Below, in pieces: positions 49,956-58,063 of a DNA stretch of 64,000 nucleotides; within the stretch, counting starts at the first letter, position 1, and each line of letters begins with the position of its first letter. Both the position numbers and the translations under genes were made by a program. The notes under the pieces were generated by a model. It ran no database searches and was not told the DNA's origin. It worked only from the letters and a program-made list of their open reading frames with translations. This DNA comes from an uncultured Eubacteriales bacterium (lineage in GTDB: Bacteria > Bacillota > Clostridia > Lachnospirales > Lachnospiraceae). Where the stretch lies: positions 1 through 64,000 of the forward strand of contig UQYF01000004.1 in the NCBI GenBank assembly GCA_900545175.1, read 5' to 3'.

Positions 49956-52046
49956 ATTTGCATTATTTTTTAAGATGCTTTCAACGTATTCCATGATATA
50001 GATGTTGTCTTCAGGCATCTGGCAGCCAACGAGATATGTTCCGTTGTTGTCGGTGCTTCTTATAATCCTGCCTTCAAGAACATTGTGTGCTGTGAGTGCA
50101 AAATTCTCAATAGTCACAGAAACATCGGTGCCTTTGCTGCTGGCAAAGAACCGGTCTGTGCTTGCAAAAGCAAAACCGTTGGCGCTTATGTTATCCATTT
50201 TGCCTTCGTATACCTGACCGGTTTTCCTGTCAGTTATCTTACAGGTATTAGAGACGTCTATTCTAGGATATTTACGGCGGTTGGTTATCTTAGGTCTTGT
50301 GCTTATGCGTATAGTGGCATTGCTTCCGTCGTAGGATATAAGCTCTGCCTTCTCCCAGCAGTAGAGGACATTGCCGACTGTTACATTGACACTGCAAGGA
50401 AGAGATTTCTTGAATGAAGGAATATCCTTAGAGCTTACAACAATTCCTGTATCGAGCTGGCTTACAAGCTCACCATGATACTCTTTATCAGTTGAACCGA
50501 TGGATGTGCGGATGATAACCTTCATTCCCGGATGAACATCCTCAATGCCCATGAAGCCGCCTATACCAAGCTCACACATGAGTGCTTCGATGACTTCCTC
50601 AATTTCATTGATATTCTCAGCACTCTCAGTGTATCTGCTTACCATACGTTTGCTGGTCTCACTTGAGTCGGAGATACAGTTGTTCATGTTGTTAACGATG
50701 GCTGAAACCTGTCCCATATTATCTACAAGCTTATGGTTGGAGTTTTCTACATCCTTGATAGCGGTGTCTATAACCTGAATATGTTCACCAATCTGCTTGG
50801 AGTCTGCTGTAATCTTATCAACATTCTCACCGGTGATAGTTACCTTTTCGAGTGTGAGAGCGATAAGCTTAAGAGTCTCTTCTATCGATGAAGTCATCTT
50901 AGATGAAGTCTCGTCAAGACGTACCAAGGCTTCCTCAATCTGGCTTGAGGATGACTTTGTCTCAGTGCTGAGTGTACGAATCTGCTCTGCTACAACAGCA
51001 AAGCCTCTGCCTGCATCACCGGCGCGCGCAGCTTCTATGGAAGCATTCAAAGCAAGAAGATTGGTCTGTCCGGAAATGCTCTGTATTGTGCTTGTCTCTT
51101 CCTTAACTTTTTCAAATTCGGTCTTGAAATCGCGGAGAACTTTGTCAACCTCTGAAGATAAGTCGGACATGGTATGGGCAGTCTTTACAAGTTCTTCAAG
51201 GTCTGCACCGCTGACAGCAGCATGCCCCTGCGACTCGGTTGTAAGAGTTACCATCTGTTCTATGAGTTCACCGACATTTTGTACCTGGGAGTTGATGTCT
51301 GTTGTCATCTCAAGAGATGATGCGGTTCTGTCCGTGAGACTGCTGCTGTTGTGCGTAAGCTCATTCATTCCGAGTACGACAACATCAGAGCCATGCTTAT
51401 TCTCTGATGCGAGTTCATTGACCACGGTGATTCCGTCCATGATAATATTGCTTGCAGTCTTGACCTTTTCGACAGTGTTGACAACTCTTTCAAGGTCTGA
51501 CTTTATGCTGTCAGTCATAGCACCGTCAGATTCGTTAAGGTGCTTTATTGACATGACATAACAGATGTAGCATAGAATGATACACGACAGCTGAAGCTGG
51601 TAATCCTTGAGATTAGAAGCAGATGTATAGCCGTTCATATATTTGTATACGGCTCCGAGTATAATTATTGCAGTGTTGGCAATACCGCATTTTACCATAA
51701 AGCCTCTGTTTTTATAGATAATAAGGAGGCTGGTAACAGGGAGTATGTATGTAAATGCTATCGATGACTCCGTTGTACAAAGTACGAATGTATAAAAAAT
51801 ACTATATCCGATTGCGAGATTGTATTTGTATACATCCGTTGCCTTTCCTTTAATTTTTAAAAGAATCTCTCCTGAAAAAAAAGGAATCCAGCATAATAAA
51901 AGGAAAATTATATATTGGGTACTGGGGTATATGCCCTTAGGTACGTCACTTCCATAATTAGCAGACAGCAGTATGGCAAAAACCAACCATATCCGTCTAG
52001 CTTTTTTATTAGCTTTTTCTTTAAAGACATTTGCGTCGTAATTCAT
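49938..52046 (-). CDS. Methyl-accepting chemotaxis protein with C-terminal PilZ domain
   Basis: A 702-residue protein: an N-terminal membrane domain of about five hydrophobic segments (20-170, no large periplasmic loop), then the MCP signalling coiled coil (about 180-480) with the CheA/CheW tip TNLLALNASIEAARAGDAGR. The C-terminal extension is a YcgR-like region followed by a PilZ domain (RRKYPRI and NISANGFAF, the two c-di-GMP binding motifs). It thus may join chemotaxis with c-di-GMP. The start after AGGAGG gives MNYDANVF; the longer frame is leader. No chemotaxis operon is adjacent. Confidence 0.88.
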   Translation of the reverse strand: MNYDANVFKEKANKKARRIWLVFAILLSANYGSDVPKGIYPSTQYIIFLLLCWIPFFSGEILLKIKGKATDVYKYNLAIGYSIFYTFVLCTTESSIAFTYILPVTSLLIIYKNRGFMVKCGIANTAIIILGAVYKYMNGYTSASNLKDYQLQLSCIILCYICYVMSIKHLNESDGAMTDSIKSDLERVVNTVEKVKTASNIIMDGITVVNELASENKHGSDVVVLGMNELTHNSSSLTDRTASSLEMTTDINSQVQNVGELIEQMVTLTTESQGHAAVSGADLEELVKTAHTMSDLSSEVDKVLRDFKTEFEKVKEETSTIQSISGQTNLLALNASIEAARAGDAGRGFAVVAEQIRTLSTETKSSSSQIEEALVRLDETSSKMTSSIEETLKLIALTLEKVTITGENVDKITADSKQIGEHIQVIDTAIKDVENSNHKLVDNMGQVSAIVNNMNNCISDSSETSKRMVSRYTESAENINEIEEVIEALMCELGIGGFMGIEDVHPGMKVIIRTSIGSTDKEYHGELVSQLDTGIVVSSKDIPSFKKSLPCSVNVTVGNVLYCWEKAELISYDGSNATIRISTRPKITNRRKYPRIDVSNTCKITDRKTGQVYEGKMDNISANGFAFASTDRFFASSKGTDVSVTIENFALTAHNVLEGRIIRSTDNNGTYLVGCQMPEDNIYIMEYVESILKNNANKRAAP

Positions 52047-52270
52047 GGATAAGCCTCCTGTGTCTTCATTATTATAAAGCGTCACAAATATTTTAGCCCA
52101 TTTTCTGAAATGTTTCAAGGTGCTTTTGTACTAAGATGAATACAATATTACTATGACATAATATTAAAATAAGTCAAGAGAAAAAGAAATAAAAATATTT
52201 TTGTCATTGAATAAAATTGTACCGGAATATATACTGTGCTTATATGATGATAAAGCTATGGGGGTACATT

Positions 52271-55200
52271 ATGAAAGAGAAGAACGAAGAGGATATATGC
52301 GGTCATGTGTATGACGAGGTTATTTCAAAGCAGCTTGATGATGGTGCTCCGGAAGGCTTAGGCAGCAGGCTTGAAGAAGCATACACCTACTTTAATGTCG
52401 GAGCGATAAAGAAAAATGTGAAGATATCACAAAGGATACGAAAAGAGGGGCAGGATTTAATCCGTGACAGAAAGATAGCTCTTGAGAAGGTATCAGGGGG
52501 GTATCTTACGGAGTCACAGGGCTATGCGTGCAAATTTTCGGGTACGGTGCGTTCAGTAAGGTATGGCAGGCAGACAGCGTTTCCGGTGAGCGTTACGATA
52601 GATAGAAATAATATTATAGATACAGAGTGTTCATGTGATGAATGTTCAGGGTATTACTATTATTATTCGAAAAATATATGTCCTTATGTATCAGCAATGC
52701 TTGATCTGGTTGAAGATTATACATCAAAGCATAGCATAGGTGATGCGACCGATGCGGCGGCAAGGCAGCTTTTAAGTTCATATAGCTCCAGAATGGAATC
52801 AAAGGTCATTGCCGGAAGCCGCACAGCGGACAGTTCGATTATGTTAGAACCAAGAATTATCAAGAAGGATGACAGGCTTGTGCTGTCATTCAAGGTCGGC
52901 ATGAGCAGGATGTTTGTTGTAAAAGACCTTGTAAAATTTGTTGACAATGTGAAAGCAGGCGCCAGTGACATATATGGCTCGGATACCAGTATTAACCACC
53001 GCATTGAAAATTTTACACAGTCGGGGCGCAGATGGCTTGATTTTATTAAGGATGCGACAGACGAAGAGAAGCGCATGCGTGAGCGTATAATGGATATTAC
53101 ATGGGGAAAGCGCTCACAGAAAATAGATGGGATAGAGCTGTATGGCTGGAGAATGGACCGGTTATTTGAGACGTCAATGGATACCTCAATAAGCTTTGAG
53201 GACAAGGATTTGCACATAAAATCTGAAATGTACCGGCTGAGTGAGAGCAATCCGAAGCTTACGATGAATATTAAGCCGGAAATGTTCAAAGAAATGTTCG
53301 ATGGAATATCCGTATCAATGAAGCTTCCATATATATGTAACGGCACAAAGGCATCTTATTATATAGATAATGAGTCTAAGAGCATATCGAGGATGAGCGG
53401 CGATTTTTATGATAAGCTCAAGCCGTTTTTCGGAAGAGCCGGTGAAAGGTATGTGGATATGAGCATCGGCAGGAAGAGCCTGTCCGATTTTTACTACAGT
53501 GTCATTCCGGAGATAAGGGATTATGTTGATATAGTTGAGACGGATGTCGATATTATTGAACAGTATCTTGCACCTTTAGCTAAGTTCTCATTTTACCTGG
53601 ATGCCCCGGATGGGGATGTGACATGCCGTGCAAGGGTAAGGTATGGAGAAAAAGAGTTTTCCTGTCTTGACCAGCTGCGCACCAGCAGAGTGCTTTTAGA
53701 GTCCTATCGTCAGGGTGCGAAGGAAAAGCAGATACTTACCATGCTTGAAGGCTTCTTTCCGGAGTCTGACCCGGATGAGGATATTGTGTTCTGTGGCGGC
53801 GATGAGGACAGAATATTTGAGGTTGTTACTCATGGAGTAGAGGAGTTGGCAGCACTCGGAGATGTATTCTGTACCAAGCGGTTTAAGAGCATGAATGTTG
53901 TAAGGCGTGCAAAGGTAAGTGTCGGTGTCAGTGTCTCAAGCGGACTGTTAGACCTTGATGTAAAGACGGACGAATTGTCACAGGATGAGCTTATAGAGCT
54001 TTTAAAGCATTACAGAGGGCATCAGAGGTATTACCGCTTCAAGTCAGGCGAATATATTGACCTCAATGAAGAATCGCTTCAGATGCTGTTCGAGATGATG
54101 GAGACTATGAAGCTGTCACCGAAAGATTTTGTGGAAGGTAAGATGCATCTTCCTATGTATCGTACTCTATACCTTGACAAAATGCTTGAGGAGCATGACG
54201 AGGTATATAATACAAGGGACAAGGTATTCCGGGAGATTGTCAAAAATATGAAGACGGTTAATGATTCAGACTATAATGTACCGGACGGATTGGAGGCATC
54301 TCTTAGAAAATACCAGAAAATGGGCTTTAGGTGGATAAGGACACTTGAGGCGAATGGCTTTGGCGGAATACTCGCTGATGATATGGGACTTGGAAAGACT
54401 TTGCAGGCAATAGCAGTTATACTGTCAGCGAAGGAGGAGGGCAGGAAAGGCACATCATTGATTGTAGCACCGGCTTCACTTGTGTATAACTGGGCTGATG
54501 AGTTTGCAAGGTTTGCACCGGCTCTTAAGGTTGTGCTTGTGAGCGGCAAGCAGGAGGACAGGAGCCGCATAATAGAGAAATATGAGACAGAGAATGCGGA
54601 TGTTCTTGTCACATCATACGATCTGCTAAAGAGGGATATAAACCTCTATGAGGGAAAAGTATTTGAATATGAGATAATTGACGAAGCGCAGTATATCAAG
54701 AATCAGACTACAGCGGCGGCGAAGGCGGTTAAGCTTATAAAGAGCAAGGCAAAGTTTGCACTGACAGGAACTCCTATTGAGAACAGGCTGAGTGAGCTGT
54801 GGAGCATATTTGACTATCTTATGCCGGGCTTTCTGTATGGATATGATACGTTCAAGAATGAATTTGAGGCTCCTATTGTGAAATATCAGGATGAGGAGGC
54901 AAAGACAAGGCTTCAGAAGATGGTCAGGCCTTTTATCCTGCGCCGCCTGAAAAAGGATGTCCTTAAAGACCTGCCTGAAAAATTGGAGGAGAACAGGATT
55001 GTCAAGTTCGATGATGAGCAGCAGAAGCTCTATGATGCACAGGTTCTTCATATGAAAAACGAACTCATCGCTGCCGATGACGCAGATTTTGGAAAAAAGA
55101 AGCTTGAAATTTTAGCCCAGCTTACAAGACTGCGCCAGATATGCTGTGACCCTCGTCTGTGCTATGAGAATTATAATGAAGGCTCTGCAAAGCTTGAATC

Positions 55201-55696
55201 ATGCATGCAGCTTATACAAAGTGCAATCGATGGTGGACATAGAATGCTTCTGTTCTCACAATTTACCAGCATGTTAGAGCTTATTGAGAAGCGTCTTATC
55301 GAAAACAAAACAGAATATTATAAGATAACAGGAGAGACGACAAAGGCAAGGCGTATCGAGCTTGTGAAGCAGTTCAATGAAGGAAGTGTCCCTGTATTCT
55401 TAATTTCACTTAAGGCGGGTGGAGTGGGTCTTAATCTTGTCGGTGCTGATATGGTTATCCACTATGACCCATGGTGGAATGTGGCTGTCCAGAATCAGGC
55501 AACCGACAGAGCGCACCGAATCGGACAGACTAAGAAAGTGACAGTCTATAAGATGGTTGTAAAAGACACAATCGAGGAGAAGATTATCAAGCTTCAGGAG
55601 AGCAAGAGCGACCTTGCCGACAGCATAATAAGCGGCGATAATGTCGGAATGAGCAGCTTGGGCAAGGCAGAGCTTATGGAACTGCTGGGTGTGTAG
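52271..55696 (+). CDS. SWIM-domain SNF2-family helicase
   Basis: A 1141-residue DEAD/H superfamily 2 ATPase of the bacterial SNF2 group (HepA/RapA relatives). An N-terminal SWIM-like zinc motif lies at about 119-145 (CSCDEC...ICPY, where the final His of the CxC-CxH pattern is Tyr). A central bacterial SNF2 region follows. The ATPase core has DDMGLGKT (about 702-709), DEAQYIKN (about 803) and LTGTPIENR. The helicase C part has FSQFTSMLELIEKR, SLKAGGVGLNLVGAD and QATDRAHRIGQ. GGGGG lies before the ATG. It probably remodels protein-DNA complexes or recycles RNA polymerase. Confidence 0.9.
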   Translation: MKEKNEEDICGHVYDEVISKQLDDGAPEGLGSRLEEAYTYFNVGAIKKNVKISQRIRKEGQDLIRDRKIALEKVSGGYLTESQGYACKFSGTVRSVRYGRQTAFPVSVTIDRNNIIDTECSCDECSGYYYYYSKNICPYVSAMLDLVEDYTSKHSIGDATDAAARQLLSSYSSRMESKVIAGSRTADSSIMLEPRIIKKDDRLVLSFKVGMSRMFVVKDLVKFVDNVKAGASDIYGSDTSINHRIENFTQSGRRWLDFIKDATDEEKRMRERIMDITWGKRSQKIDGIELYGWRMDRLFETSMDTSISFEDKDLHIKSEMYRLSESNPKLTMNIKPEMFKEMFDGISVSMKLPYICNGTKASYYIDNESKSISRMSGDFYDKLKPFFGRAGERYVDMSIGRKSLSDFYYSVIPEIRDYVDIVETDVDIIEQYLAPLAKFSFYLDAPDGDVTCRARVRYGEKEFSCLDQLRTSRVLLESYRQGAKEKQILTMLEGFFPESDPDEDIVFCGGDEDRIFEVVTHGVEELAALGDVFCTKRFKSMNVVRRAKVSVGVSVSSGLLDLDVKTDELSQDELIELLKHYRGHQRYYRFKSGEYIDLNEESLQMLFEMMETMKLSPKDFVEGKMHLPMYRTLYLDKMLEEHDEVYNTRDKVFREIVKNMKTVNDSDYNVPDGLEASLRKYQKMGFRWIRTLEANGFGGILADDMGLGKTLQAIAVILSAKEEGRKGTSLIVAPASLVYNWADEFARFAPALKVVLVSGKQEDRSRIIEKYETENADVLVTSYDLLKRDINLYEGKVFEYEIIDEAQYIKNQTTAAAKAVKLIKSKAKFALTGTPIENRLSELWSIFDYLMPGFLYGYDTFKNEFEAPIVKYQDEEAKTRLQKMVRPFILRRLKKDVLKDLPEKLEENRIVKFDDEQQKLYDAQVLHMKNELIAADDADFGKKKLEILAQLTRLRQICCDPRLCYENYNEGSAKLESCMQLIQSAIDGGHRMLLFSQFTSMLELIEKRLIENKTEYYKITGETTKARRIELVKQFNEGSVPVFLISLKAGGVGLNLVGADMVIHYDPWWNVAVQNQATDRAHRIGQTKKVTVYKMVVKDTIEEKIIKLQESKSDLADSIISGDNVGMSSLGKAELMELLGV

Positions 55697-55763
55697 GAGC
55701 ATACGCATTGAATGTTTATGACCATGTACGGATAAAAATTATAAAATCAGATAAGAGTGATGT

Positions 55764-55801
55764 AAAAAGCAGCAGGTTTGAAGAGACCTGCTGCTTTTTT
55801 G
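55764..55801 (+). terminator. Terminator after the SNF2 gene
   Basis: AAAAAGCAGCAGGT (55764-55777) and ACCTGCTGCTTTTTT (55785-55800) form a perfect stem with a T run. Confidence 0.9.
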
Positions 55802-55914
55802 TATAAAAGGATTCGGGTGTCAAAACATGCTTCTAAAGCAGCATCCATGCTGTTTTTGGCTGTAAATTGAGCAGAGTCCTAAGAACATATTTTGACACCC
55901 GAATCCCATTATAC
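55801..55914. repeat. Palindromic repeat element, copy 7
   Basis: GGATTCGGGTGTCAAAA (55809-55825) and TTTTGACACCCGAATCC (55890-55906) are perfect inverted ends, flanked by GTATAA (55801) and TTATAC (55909-55914). The interior carries GCTTCTAAAGCAGCATCCAT, TTTTGGCTG and CAGAGTCCTAAGAACAT, the reverse complement of the core of copy 1. Confidence 0.85.
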
Positions 55915-55930
55915 AAAAAGTCCTATGGGA

Positions 55931-55951
55931 GGAACGCATTGCGGCGGAACG
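55931..55951. repeat. 21-bp repeat near element copy 7
   Basis: Same 21-bp word as 18722-18742 with four transitions. The 310 bp from 55952 to 56261 hold no gene, only the promoter at 56051. Confidence 0.5.
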
Positions 55952-56050
55952 AAATTATAGATAATACCTGCGTAAATTATATATATTTAGCTGACACAAT
56001 ATCTTTTAAAAGCTTAATTTTACGAATAAATAATTTCCGGAAAAAAACAG

Positions 56051-56079
56051 TTGATTTTTGAAATTACTTATGATAGTAT
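56051..56079 (+). promoter_or_regulatory. Promoter of the HlyIII-family gene
   Basis: TTGATT (56051-56056), a 17-bp spacer and TAGTAT (56074-56079), about 180 bp before the start codon. Confidence 0.5.
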
Positions 56080-56261
56080 CTTGATATAGGAGAAGTAGTA
56101 ATTAAAACTACATCATAGAATAAGATAAACCATAAAAGTAAATATTGATATTATGGCTGCAATAATCGCAAATGCAGAATTCACATCAGTGAAAAGTAGG
56201 ATACCGGATAATGGGTTCTGCTATTGCTGAAAGCGCAAAGCCCCGGAAAGGAGAATATGAC

Positions 56262-56948
56262 ATGAGGGAATTGATTGGGAATATTGAGGAGAATGGACTT
56301 AAGGATAAATGGAGTGCGATAACGCATTTTATCGGAATGCTGATGACAATGTTAGCAGCTGTGCCTCTTCTTATGAGAGCTGCAAATGCACCGGATAAGA
56401 TACATCTTGTATCGCTTGGGATATTTGTTATAAGCATGATTCTTTTGTATGGAGCGAGCACAACTTATCATTCGGTGCGTGCGTCAGAGAAGATTCAGAC
56501 TGTTTTGAGAAAGATTGACCACATGATGATTTTTGTGCTTATTGCAGGTTCGTATACACCGATATGTCTTGTCGTGTTAAGTGGCAGAATCGGATACGTT
56601 ATGCTTGCGATTGTGTGGGGAATTGCACTTGCGGGAATAGTGATAAAGCTCTGCTGGATTACATGTCCTAAGTGGTTCTCATCGGCACTGTATATTGCTA
56701 TGGGCTGGGTGTGCCTGATAGCATTCTCTAAGATATATATGGCACTTGAGGGTCCTGCTTTTTACTGGCTTCTGGCAGGAGGCCTGATATATACGGTTGG
56801 CGGTATTATATATGCTCTCAAGGTTCCGGGCTTTGATGCAAGGCATAAGAGCTTTGGCTCACATGAGATTTTCCATCTTTTCGTGATGGGTGGAAGTATA
56901 TGCCATTTTATATTGATGTTCCAGTATATTACAGTATTTCCGGTATAA
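56262..56948 (+). CDS. Hemolysin III / PAQR-family membrane protein
   Basis: A 228-residue, seven-helix membrane protein of the HlyIII (YqfA, PAQR-like) family. Conserved residues are present: AITHFIG near the start, STTYHS after helix 2, KIDHMMIFVLIAGSYTPICL, and HEIFHLFVMGG at the C-terminal end with the metal-binding histidines. The start at 56262 follows AAAGGAG; an in-frame ATG at 56211 lies before it. Despite the name, the role is more likely membrane homeostasis or hydrolase-like lipid chemistry than lysis. Confidence 0.88.
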   Translation: MRELIGNIEENGLKDKWSAITHFIGMLMTMLAAVPLLMRAANAPDKIHLVSLGIFVISMILLYGASTTYHSVRASEKIQTVLRKIDHMMIFVLIAGSYTPICLVVLSGRIGYVMLAIVWGIALAGIVIKLCWITCPKWFSSALYIAMGWVCLIAFSKIYMALEGPAFYWLLAGGLIYTVGGIIYALKVPGFDARHKSFGSHEIFHLFVMGGSICHFILMFQYITVFPV

Positions 56949-56977
56949 TCAGTCAGCCTGCTTCGGATTATTGCGAT

Positions 56978-57802
56978 TCAAGGTCTTAATTGGCCGGCAG
57001 CTTTGATACGGCTTTTCCTGAATGCGTTAGGTGTCAGGTGAATATAGCTTTTGAAGACACGGTTAAAGTATGCAGCCGATTCAAATCCGCATTCATCGGC
57101 GACCTTGTTGATAGATTTGTCAGTGTCTGATAGAAGAAAGCAGGCGTGCTGTATCTTAAGGCTGTTGATGTAATGAATGACAGTCTCACCTGTGTGTTTC
57201 TTAAAGAAATTACACAGATATCCCTTTGAAATGAATAATGCATTACTTAGCTCGTCAAGATTTTCTATGTCGGTATAGTGCTCTCCGATGTAGAAAGTGA
57301 TTTTGGCGAGTTCTTTGTTATTTCCGGTCAGTGCAGTTCCTTCTATGCGTTTAGCGGTATTGGAGCTTAGCAGTCCGAGAATGGTGGAGAAATATGCAAA
57401 GCCAAGCTCCGGATGCTGCCTGCATGCTGTGGAAAGCCTGACAATCTCAGTCATGATATCGTCAGGCAAGGATATGATATTGGTATGCAGGCACTTGAGC
57501 AGTGCGGCTCTTGCTTCGGGTGTATAGTATCTGTTAAGATAATTGTATGAAAAATTAAAACAAATTCCTTCATAGCTTGCATCACCATAGCTTCTATGCA
57601 GTTCTCCGGGTCTTATGATGGCGACATCACCGCCACAAGTCTTAAACACATTGCCATCGATAATCATATACCGAGTCCCTTTTAGAAGAAGATATATCTC
57701 ATATACATCGTGATAGTGGTAATATGGCAGGTCGGTGCTGTCGCACTTTATATCATCATTGATTGTCAAATCGCTGTTTAATAGAGAGTGAATGGCATCC
57801 AT
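56978..57802 (-). CDS. AraC-family regulator with cupin sensor
   Basis: A 274-residue AraC/XylS regulator. The N-terminal cupin-like sensor (about 25-95; YYHYHDVYEIYLLLKG, DVAIIRPGELHRS) probably binds a sugar. The C-terminal double helix-turn-helix (about 170-265) contains LDELSNALFISKGYLCNFFK and INKVADECGFESAAYFNRVF. AGGAG lies seven bases before the start. It is transcribed away from the GH2-GH115 genes and is likely their activator, a common arrangement for sugar operons. Confidence 0.9.
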   Translation of the reverse strand: MDAIHSLLNSDLTINDDIKCDSTDLPYYHYHDVYEIYLLLKGTRYMIIDGNVFKTCGGDVAIIRPGELHRSYGDASYEGICFNFSYNYLNRYYTPEARAALLKCLHTNIISLPDDIMTEIVRLSTACRQHPELGFAYFSTILGLLSSNTAKRIEGTALTGNNKELAKITFYIGEHYTDIENLDELSNALFISKGYLCNFFKKHTGETVIHYINSLKIQHACFLLSDTDKSINKVADECGFESAAYFNRVFKSYIHLTPNAFRKSRIKAAGQLRP

Positions 57803-58063
57803 GGGTGTCTCCTGAAAATAGATAAAATATAGTGAAAGGGTTCAATATAATCCATAAATAAGTCATTAATATAGTACAAGAAAACTTAATAAAGAGCAAT
57901 ATATTACAATAAAAAATACCGCATCAGCATTATAATAAGTCCATAAGCAAAGAGGCTTTAAAATTTCCTGTTTTGTACAATAGCTTATATGAATATAACA
58001 CAATTTGCACTTAAAGCCTGTATGGCAAATTAGCCATCAAAATCTAAAATAGGAGGTACAGAC
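57803..58063. promoter_or_regulatory. Divergent control region araC / GH2
   Basis: A 261-bp divergent gap. AGGCTTTAA (57953-57961) and TTAAAGCCT (58011-58019) are perfect inverted repeats. ATGGC/GCCAT form a small hairpin just before the GH2 ribosome site (58022-58037). ATAATCCATAA and TAAGTCCATAA near 57850 and 57935 look like a direct repeat, as AraC regulators often bind. Confidence 0.45.

Noticed and set aside
50797..51561. 254-residue plus-strand ORF
   Set aside because: Antisense of the repetitive coiled coil in the chemoreceptor gene; composition explains the open frame.
55867..56061. 64-residue ORF after the SNF2 gene
   Set aside because: It lies partly inside the palindromic element, lacks a ribosome site and has no protein-like features.
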